Part shown: positions 1-6,100 of the stretch, in pieces
Layout: each line of letters begins with the position of its first letter
How positions within the stretch are numbered: position 1 is the first letter of the stretch
The notes under the pieces: generated by a model
What the model was told of the DNA's origin: nothing
The model's input: only the letters and a program-made list of their open reading frames with translations
Databases searched by the model: none
Translations under genes and position numbers: made by a program
Source of the DNA: Actinomycetota bacterium
GTDB taxonomy: Bacteria > Actinomycetota > Actinomycetes > S36-B12 > UBA10799
Assembly: GCA_030837445.1 (NCBI GenBank)
Contig: JAUPKM010000558.1
Coordinates: 1-6,684, forward strand
Direction: 5' to 3'
Length of the DNA: 6,684 bases

Positions 1-1
1 G

Positions 2-514
2 TTGCGCTCGTCGGCCAAGGATGTCGCCGAGAACATCATGATCGTCGATCTGGTGCGCAACGACCTCGGCCATGTCGCGGAGATCGGATCGGTGACCGTC
101 CCCGAACTGCTGTCCGTGCGCCGCGCGCCGGGGGTGTGGCATCTGGTGTCGACGGTCTCGGCGCGGGTGCCTCTCAGTGTCCCCATGGCGGATCTACTGG
201 CCGCCACCTTCCCGCCCGCATCGGTCACCGGGACCCCGAAAACCCGCGCCCGCCAACTGCTTTCGCAGTGGGAGGCGTTGCGGCGCGGGGTCTACTGCGG
301 CACCGTGGGGATGGCCTCCCCGCTGGCCGGCACCGAACTGAACGTGGCGATCCGCACCGTGGAGTTCGACGCGCGCGGCGGTGCGGTGCTCGGGGTGGGT
401 GGCGGGATCACCGCGGATTCCGATGCCGATGCCGAGTGGCAGGAATGCCTGGACAAGGCCGCGCCGATCGTGGGGCCCGCTCAGGTGTCGCGGGCCCGCA
501 GCACCGCGTCGTAA
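2..514 (+). CDS. pabB: Aminodeoxychorismate synthase component I (PabB), C-terminal part
   Basis: PabB converts chorismate, with ammonia supplied by the glutaminase subunit PabA, into 4-amino-4-deoxychorismate, the precursor of p-aminobenzoate and folate; it is cytosolic. Visible are the last 170 residues of a chorismate-binding domain. The motifs come in family order: AENIMIVDLVRNDLG (9-23 of the visible part), WHLVS with the conserved His (46-50), PPASVTGTPK (71-80), Y-C-G (98-100), NVAIRT (114-119), GVGGGITADSD (131-141) and the E145/E148/K152 cluster near the end. Related enzymes are usually about 450 residues, so roughly the first 60 percent lies left of the window. No aminodeoxychorismate lyase domain is fused after it. 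TrpE and other chorismate-binding enzymes share these motifs; PabB is preferred because of the rsmI-pmt neighbourhood and the short tail. The TAA stop lies inside the 3' end of rsmI, giving a 34-bp convergent overlap. Confidence 0.85.
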   Translation: MRSSAKDVAENIMIVDLVRNDLGHVAEIGSVTVPELLSVRRAPGVWHLVSTVSARVPLSVPMADLLAATFPPASVTGTPKTRARQLLSQWEALRRGVYCGTVGMASPLAGTELNVAIRTVEFDARGGAVLGVGGGITADSDADAEWQECLDKAAPIVGPAQVSRARSTAS

Positions 515-1356
515 AGTTCCCGGCGCGACGGCGCCCCCGGGTGGGCGTCGACCACCGCCGCGCAGGCGTCCTTCACCCGCATCCCGCCGGCCACCAACGC
601 GGTGACCTCGGCCACCAGGTCCGCCGGGTCGGCCATGGGCGTCGCGCCGGAAAGGACGACGGTGATCTCGCCGAGCACGCCGTCGGCGGCCCAGTCGGCC
701 AGTTCGGCGAGGGTGCCGCGGCGGATCTCCTCATGCACCTTCGTCAGTTCCCGGCACACCACCGCCCGGCGGTCGTCGCCCAGTTGCCCGACGGCGTCGC
801 GCAGGCATTCCGGCAGCCGCCGAGGGGATTCGAAGAACACGGTGGTGCGGGGTTCATTCGCGAGGCCGGCCAGCCAGGAGCGCCGGGCAGCCTGCTTGCG
901 CGGCGCGAAACCCTCGAAGCAGAACCGGTCGGCGGGCAGCCCGGAGACCGCCAGCGCCGTCGTCACCGCCGACGGTCCGGGCAGGCAGGACACCGTCAGG
1001 CCGGCCTTCGCGCAGGCCGCCACCAGTCGGTAGCCGGGATCGTTGATCAGCGGCATGCCGGCGTCGCTGACCACCAGCACGGTGGCGCCCGCCGCGATCT
1101 CGGCCACCAGCGTCGGCACCCGGGCGCCTTCGTTCTGGTCGAACAGGCTGACCACCCGCCCACCGATCGCCACCTCCAGCGAACGGGCCAGGGTGCGCAC
1201 CCGACGGGTGTCCTCGGCCGCCACCACATCGGCGGTGGCCAGCGCGTCGATCAAGCGCCGGGATGCGTCGGCAGGCTGGCCCAGCGGCGTCGCGCCCAGA
1301 AGCAGTCGGCCCCGGTGCGGGCGAATCGGGTCGGGCGGCGAGTCGGGGCGAGGCAC
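481..1356 (-). CDS. rsmI: 16S rRNA (cytidine-2'-O)-methyltransferase RsmI
   Basis: RsmI uses S-adenosylmethionine to methylate the ribose 2'-OH of C1402 (E. coli numbering) in the decoding centre of 16S rRNA. The 291-residue length fits the family. Motifs in order: GRLLLGATPLGQPADAS (16-32; many bacteria have ATPIGN here), ADVVAAEDTRR (42-52), VVSDAGMPLINDPGYRLV (95-112), the SAM-loop region CLPGPSAVTTALAVSGLP (124-141), FCFEGFAPRK (145-154), FFESPRR (174-180), VCRELTKVHEE (200-210) and GEITVV (229-234). The fold is that of the tetrapyrrole (CbiF-like) methylases. M101 and N105 sit where Thr and Ser are common. The GTG start at 1356 is chosen because the homologous region begins within about 15 residues of it and a -10-like hexamer lies six bases upstream, which suggests a leaderless mRNA; no Shine-Dalgarno sequence would fit. 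It is divergent from pmt and convergent with pabB. Confidence 0.93.
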   Translation of the reverse strand: MPRPDSPPDPIRPHRGRLLLGATPLGQPADASRRLIDALATADVVAAEDTRRVRTLARSLEVAIGGRVVSLFDQNEGARVPTLVAEIAAGATVLVVSDAGMPLINDPGYRLVAACAKAGLTVSCLPGPSAVTTALAVSGLPADRFCFEGFAPRKQAARRSWLAGLANEPRTTVFFESPRRLPECLRDAVGQLGDDRRAVVCRELTKVHEEIRRGTLAELADWAADGVLGEITVVLSGATPMADPADLVAEVTALVAGGMRVKDACAAVVDAHPGAPSRRELYDAVLRARDT

Positions 1357-1362
1357 CGTTAG

Positions 1363-1368
1363 AGCCTA
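1363..1368 (-). promoter_or_regulatory. Putative -10 element of rsmI (TAGGCT)
   Basis: Read on the minus strand, TAGGCT fits the actinobacterial TANNNT -10 pattern. Six bases separate it from the GTG at 1356, the spacing expected when transcription starts on the first base of the start codon. No clear -35 was seen. The hexamer shares its TA step with the opposed -10 of pmt. Confidence 0.5.
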
Positions 1369-1372
1369 CGAT
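1367..1372 (+). promoter_or_regulatory. Putative -10 element of pmt (TACGAT)
   Basis: TACGAT fits TANNNT and ends eight bases before the ATG at 1381, within the range seen for leaderless mycobacterial transcripts. No TTGACA-like -35 is visible, which is common in this group. The room upstream is already rsmI coding sequence, so any further control sites for pmt would lie inside rsmI. Confidence 0.5.
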
Positions 1373-1380
1373 CGCTAACG

Positions 1381-2931
1381 ATGTCCGTCCTCACCGATGA
1401 CCGCGCGGCGACTGCGCGCGGCCCCGTCATCAGCCCGGCCCCGCTGGTGCCGCCCGCCGATTTCGGGCCGACCGACCGGCTGGAGGGCTGGACGGCGACG
1501 GCGGTGGTCACGGCACTGGCCGCGGTGACCCGGTTCATGAACCTGGGCTCCCCCACCGACGCCGGCACCCCGATCTTCGACGAGAAGCACTACGCGCCGC
1601 AGGCCTGGCAACTGCTGCACAACTTCGGGGTGGAGGACAACCCGGGCTTCGGGTTGGTGGTGCACCCGCCGCTGGGAAAGCAACTGATCGCGCTCGGCGA
1701 AGCCCTGTTCGGCTACACCGGGCTGGGCTGGCGGCTCACCGGTGCGGTGTTCGGGGTGATCCTGGTGGCGCTGGTGGTGCGGATCGTGCGGCGGATCAGC
1801 CGCTCGACGCTCGTCGGGGCGATGGCCGGGCTGCTGGTGGTCGCCGACGGGGTGAGTTTCGTCTCGGCCCGCACCGCCCTGCTCGACGTGTTCATGACGG
1901 TGTTCGTGGTGGCCGCCTTCGGGGCGCTGATGGTCGACCGCGATGAGGTCCGAGCCCGTCTTCACACCGCCTGGCTGCAGGGCCGAGTCGCCGAAACCCC
2001 TTGGGGGCCTCGCCTCGGGGTACGCTGGTGGCGATTCGGGGCCGGGGTTCTGCTGGGCCTGGCATGCGCCACCAAATGGTCCGGGCTGTACTTCGTGGCG
2101 GGTTTCGGGCTGATGACGCTGGCCCTGGACGTCGCCGCCCGACGCGCCTACCGGGTGCCGCGGCCGTGGTTGGGGGTGTTGCGCCGGGACGCCGGCCCGG
2201 CCGTCTACGTCCTCGGGGTGATCCCGGTGGCGCTGTATCTGCTGTCCTACGCGCCGTGGTTCGCCTCGGAGACCGCCGTCGGCCGGTATCAGGCGGGGCA
2301 GGAGATCGGGGTGCGCGAGCACTGGTGGCAGCCGCCCGACGCGCTGCGCTCGCTGTGGCACTACACGTATAAGGCGTTCCACTTCCACTCCGAACTGACC
2401 AACGCGGCGGGCAACCACCACCCCTGGGAGTCCAAACCATGGACCTGGCCGATGTCGTTGCGGCCGGTTTTGTACGCGATCGACAACGAGGGGGTGCCGG
2501 GGTGCGGCCCGGCCTCCTGCGTCAAGGCGGTCATGCTGGTCGGCACCCCCGCCCTGTGGTGGGTCGCAGTACCGGTGTTGGGCTATGCGCTGTGGCGGTC
2601 GGTGGTTCGCCGGGACTGGCGCTACGCGGTAGTGCTGGTGGGCTATCTCGCGGGCTGGCTGCCGTGGTTCGCCAACATCGACCGGCAGATGTACTTCTTC
2701 TATGCGGTGGTGATGGCACCGTTCCTGACGATGGCGATCGCCCTGATCCTGGGCGACATCGCGTTCAAGCGCGGGGCCGGGCCGGAGCGGCGCACGCTGG
2801 GGATCCTGGCCGTCTGCTGCTACCTGGCGTTGGCCATCACCAACTTCGCCTGGCTGTTCCCGATCCTGACGGGCATACCGATCTCGCCGAACACCTGGAA
2901 CCTGCAGATGTGGCTGCCCAGCTGGCGGTAG
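1381..2931 (+). CDS. pmt: Polyprenyl-phosphate-mannose protein O-mannosyltransferase (GT39)
   Basis: Pmt sits in the cytoplasmic membrane and moves mannose from polyprenyl-phosphomannose to Ser/Thr of Sec-exported proteins on the outer face. The 516-residue length is close to that of mycobacterial Pmt. The acidic pair D67-E68 in FDEKHY corresponds to the catalytic Asp-Glu in the first outer loop of yeast Pmt1. Other family signatures are HPPLGK (95-100), ARTALLD (163-169), CATKWSGLYF (229-238), a large extracytoplasmic loop of about 295-382 with HWWQPP, NHHPWESKPW and WPMSLRPVLY, and IDRQMYFFY (433-441). Hydrophobic segments near 38-55, 103-135, 143-160, 165-185, 220-250, 273-293, 383-408, 413-432, 437-460 and 472-496 fit about ten to eleven membrane spans. 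The ATG start lies just after the putative leaderless promoter; the TAG stop is at 2929-2931. C375 and C380 in the outer loop could form a disulfide, an inference only. Confidence 0.94.
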   Translation: MSVLTDDRAATARGPVISPAPLVPPADFGPTDRLEGWTATAVVTALAAVTRFMNLGSPTDAGTPIFDEKHYAPQAWQLLHNFGVEDNPGFGLVVHPPLGKQLIALGEALFGYTGLGWRLTGAVFGVILVALVVRIVRRISRSTLVGAMAGLLVVADGVSFVSARTALLDVFMTVFVVAAFGALMVDRDEVRARLHTAWLQGRVAETPWGPRLGVRWWRFGAGVLLGLACATKWSGLYFVAGFGLMTLALDVAARRAYRVPRPWLGVLRRDAGPAVYVLGVIPVALYLLSYAPWFASETAVGRYQAGQEIGVREHWWQPPDALRSLWHYTYKAFHFHSELTNAAGNHHPWESKPWTWPMSLRPVLYAIDNEGVPGCGPASCVKAVMLVGTPALWWVAVPVLGYALWRSVVRRDWRYAVVLVGYLAGWLPWFANIDRQMYFFYAVVMAPFLTMAIALILGDIAFKRGAGPERRTLGILAVCCYLALAITNFAWLFPILTGIPISPNTWNLQMWLPSWR

Positions 2932-3052
2932 GCGTTCCCAGGCCCCGCCCCCTGCATCACGGGGTGAACACCAGGGCTGCCGAATCGTGTCCATCCACAG
3001 CCCTGATGTCAATCTGAGTTGCCGTTGAGCGGTGCCCGCCCAGCATGGCCAC

Positions 3053-3070
3053 CATCGGCATTCATCGGCA
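3053..3070. repeat. 8-bp direct repeat CATCGGCA
   Basis: CATCGGCA occurs at 3053-3060 and again at 3063-3070, two bases apart. The second copy forms most of the left arm of the hairpin at 3065-3087. It may be a small slippage duplication; no protein site is recognised. Confidence 0.7.
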
Positions 3071-3087
3071 GCGACGCTCGTTGCCGA
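3065..3087 (+). terminator. Candidate terminator hairpin downstream of pmt
   Basis: TCGGCA (3065-3070) pairs with TGCCGA (3082-3087), and the stem continues inward through a G-U pair, C-G, G-C and A-T to a CGC loop, giving ten pairs. The wobble is favourable only in plus-strand RNA, where the minus strand would have a C-A mismatch, so it fits the end of the pmt transcript best. It lies about 133 bases past the stop. No T-run follows, as is often the case for proposed mycobacterial terminators, so function is uncertain. Confidence 0.4.
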
Positions 3088-3104
3088 GGTATCCAACGGC
3101 GCGC

Positions 3105-3176
3105 TCCTTCGCGAAATCGACCGGACGATCGTACTGCTTGGGCGGTGCACCGCCCTGGCGTCGATTCCGCGAAGGA
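3105..3176 (-). terminator. Compound inverted repeat, candidate terminator of glycine-rich gene
   Basis: An outer stem pairs 3105-3121 with 3160-3176: 16 of 17 positions match, with A3114 facing C3167 as the only mismatch. Inside it lies the perfect 16-bp palindrome GGGCGGTGCACCGCCC (3140-3155), which folds into a GC-rich stem with a TGCA loop, and a smaller palindrome ACGATCGT (3125-3132). On the minus strand the outer stem begins nine bases after the stop codon of the glycine-rich gene, the position expected for a terminator or a 3' mRNA stabiliser. There is no T-run. It could instead be a dispersed repeat or a remnant of a mobile element; no transposase or target duplication is visible. 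Confidence 0.5.
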
Positions 3177-3185
3177 TGGGCAGCG

Positions 3186-6100
3186 TCAGGAATTGACCTG
3201 GAAGATGCCGACGTTGGCAGCATCCGCGGTGTCGATGTAGGCGAACTCGATGTACTGAATCCCGTCGGTCCCGCGGAACAGGCTGACCCGGGCGTAGTTC
3301 TCGTTCGTCGCCGGATCGGTGTACCTGTTCCGGAACTTGATGAGGACATTGATGAACGAACCGTCCGGAACCGTCACCGCCTGGTACCAGAGTTGGTCGT
3401 ACGCCCGGTCATAATTGCCCCACAGGATGCCACGTTGGCCAGCACAGCCGATACAAGTCGTGCCCTGGCCAAACCCGAAGTAGTTGTTCGTATTGAAGAA
3501 CAATCCGGGGTTCCCCGTGACGCTGCCCCAGTCGATGGCACCCCAGTAGAACTCGGAGAACACTGTCGTCGGAATGGCATACCAGCTGTCATCGCTGTAG
3601 GAACTCAAGACGTTCGTATAACCGGTGGTATCCCAAGTCAGCGCGAGATTAGAGTGGACTATCGTGAAGCCTGGGGTGCCGTCAGCCTCGACGTAGCCAG
3701 GGTTTGACCAGGTCCAGACGGCACCGTCCAGAGAGGACAGTACGTAGCTGGTCCCGCTCGCAGGGAAGGTCATGGGACTCACCGCCGACGGGTTGGTGAC
3801 GGAGACTGTGCCAGCGCCGGCACCTCCAGTTCCGCCGGTCCCGCCAGCACCCCCGGACCCACCGGATGCGCCATCGGCGTTAAGACCAGGGCCGCCGCTG
3901 GCTCCGGTTGCTCCAGATTCCGCGGTTCCGATCGTGCCCTCTCCGCCAGCACCGCCGGTGCCTCCGGTGCCCCCGGTACCGCCGGCGCCCCCCGACGCTC
4001 CTAGCCCGCCGGTGCCGCCAGCACCACCGGTGCCTCCGATCCCTCCTGCGCCTCCTGTGCCGCCGTAACCGAATACAGAACCGCCGGTACCGCCGACGCC
4101 GCCAGTTCCCCCGGCTCCGCCGGGGGATCCGCTCGAACCGTCGACACCGACATCGCCCGAAGCACCCGATGCCCCCGCTGCACCCCTGCCGCCAGTACCA
4201 CCAGTACCACCATTGCCCACCGGACCGCCGGGTCCCCCCATGCCGCCGGCGCCACCCGAGGCGCCGGCTATCACGGCGTTGTACCCCTGCCCGCCCCGGC
4301 CGCCATGGCCGCCAGAGAGGACTGAGCCGCTGGCACCGTCAGCACCGTTGGTACCACCGCCGCCCGGCCCGGCAACACCGCCAGCTCCGCCGGGTCCTGC
4401 TGTGCCGGGACTACCGCCTGTTCCACCAGTTCCGCCGGCCGTTGCGGAATCTCCGGCTGCGCCCTGCCCGCCGAAACCTGGCGTCCCGGCATTGCCCCCG
4501 GTGCCCCCGTTGCCGCCGTTGCCTGCGGCACCGCTGGCGCCGGGCCCGGTGCCAGCTGCGCCGCCGTTGCCGCCAGTGCCGCCAGTGCCGCCAGTGCCGC
4601 TGTCACCGCCGACCTGGCCGGAGGCTCCTGCCACGGCTCCAGCCGTGCCTGTTACGCCTACACCGCCGACCCCACCTCTGCCTCCGTCGCCGCCCCGGCC
4701 ACCGGTGCCCCCGGTGCCGTGCGCCCCGCTTCCCCCAGGGCCGCTTCCAGCAGTGCCGCCTTGGCCGCCTGCGCCGCCGTTTCCGGCGGTGCCGCCGACG
4801 CCGCCGAAGCCGCCGACGCTACTGAACGTACCAGCGGTACCAGCGCCGCCGCCCTGGCCGTTTCCGCCGATTGCGCCCGCCCCGCCGGTCCCGCCGTTAC
4901 CGCCGACACCGCCGTTGGCGCCGCCGGTTCCTCCAGCACCGCCGGGGCCGCCGTCACCGCCATTACCGGCAGCCAGTCCTGATGCACCGGCAACACCGCT
5001 GAAATTGTTCCAACTCAAAGCGGTTCCACCGGCACCGCCCGCACCGCCGTTGCCTCCGTTGCCCGCGGTGCCGCCGCTGCCACCTGTGCCACCTGCTCCA
5101 CCGGTTCCCGAAGTGCTGGCCGACAAGCCTGCGACACCGCCCCTTCCACCTGTGCCGCCGTTGCCGCCGGTCCCGGTGTCATAACCCCCTCCACCGGCAC
5201 CGCCATTGCCACCGACACCGGCGGCGTAACCGCCCGAGCCACCACCTCCGCCACTTCCACCGTGTCCGCCGCCGGTGGCGCCTTCATTACCGCTGCCGCC
5301 GTCCCCTCCGTTGCCGCCGTTGCCGCCCACGCCGACCTGGGCCCAGTCAGAGCCGCCTGAGCCTCCTCTACCGCCGACACCGCCACCGGTGCCGCCTGTT
5401 CCGCCGTTACCGCCGTTACCGGCCTGGCTGCCCGACGCACCTTGGTACAGCCATCCCCCGTCACCACCGGCACCACCCGAGGCGCCGCTACCACCGACGG
5501 CGCCATTGCCGCCGTTTCCGGCGGAGTTCAGGCCTGGGGATCCACCGTTGTTGACGCCACCGCCTTGGCCACCAGCGCCACCGGCACCCGTCCCCGCAGT
5601 ACCGGCGTTGCCGCCGTTGCCGCCGTCGCCGGCAGTCCCATTGTTGACCCAGCCGCCCGCACCGCCGGATCCACCGGAGCCGTGCGAACCGCCGGCACCG
5701 CCGTCACCGCCCCGGCCGCCGACCGAAGCGGCAAGCCCGGTGGCACCAGCACCGTTACCACCCTTGCCGCCGTTACCGCCGATCCCGGAGAACGCCGCGC
5801 CACTGGCGCCCGTGGCACCATCGGTTCCGCCGCCACCAAGCCCGGCCGCCCCGCTGGCTCCGCCGAAACCCGCTGTACCCGGATCGCCGCCGGTGCCGCC
5901 TGTTCCGCCATCGATCTGGCCGGGCGCGTTCACACCGGCCGCGCCAGTACCACCGTTACCGGGAGTTCCAGCGCCGCCGCCAGCTCCGCCGTTGCCACCT
6001 GTTCCGGCCGCGCCCGAGGCGCCCGGACCGTTGCCAACGTTGCCGCCCTTGCCACCGGCTGCGCCGTCGCCGCCATTTCCGCCGGCGCCGCCAGCCTGGC

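Larger units (their letters stand above)
1357..1380. promoter_or_regulatory. 24-bp divergent gap with 6-bp inverted repeat
   Basis: The entire space between the rsmI GTG and the pmt ATG is 24 bp. Its two ends are exact inverted copies, CGTTAG (1357-1362) and CTAACG (1375-1380), and the palindrome CGATCG lies at 1369-1374. The arrangement could be an operator, or simply the symmetry of a bidirectional promoter. No regulator is identified from the sequence. Confidence 0.5.
2932..3185. other. Convergent intergenic region, no gene seen
   Basis: These 254 bp separate the stop of pmt from the stop of the glycine-rich gene. Open frames crossing it are antisense shadows or have no recognisable composition. 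It holds a short direct repeat (3053-3070), a hairpin (3065-3087) and a compound inverted repeat (3105-3176), listed separately. The first 120 bases show nothing convincing beyond a weak pairing of CCCCG with CGGGG around 2943-2964. Confidence 0.7.

Noticed and set aside
136..1362. 408-codon plus-strand open frame across rsmI
   Set aside because: It is antisense to rsmI, which has all family motifs; the translation is Arg/Gly/His-rich, typical of a high-GC shadow frame.
2943..2964. CCCCG/CGGGG pairing just after pmt as a terminator
   Set aside because: Five pairs with a 12-base loop and no T-run is expected by chance in DNA of this GC content.
1375..3150. 591-codon minus-strand open frame across pmt
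   Set aside because: pmt on the other strand has clear GT39 motifs and membrane spans; the antisense translation is an Arg/Pro/His/Gln-rich shadow.
3105..3176. Integron attC site or insertion-sequence end
   Set aside because: No GTTRRRY/RYYYAAC core sites, no integrase or transposase, and no flanking target duplication were seen.
3045..3707. 220-codon plus-strand open frame across the intergenic gap and the C-terminal domain
   Set aside because: It looks less biased than other shadows, but it crosses the palindromic region and lies antisense to the in-frame end of the glycine-rich protein. No motif or start signal was found, and the minus frame continues seamlessly from the repeats.
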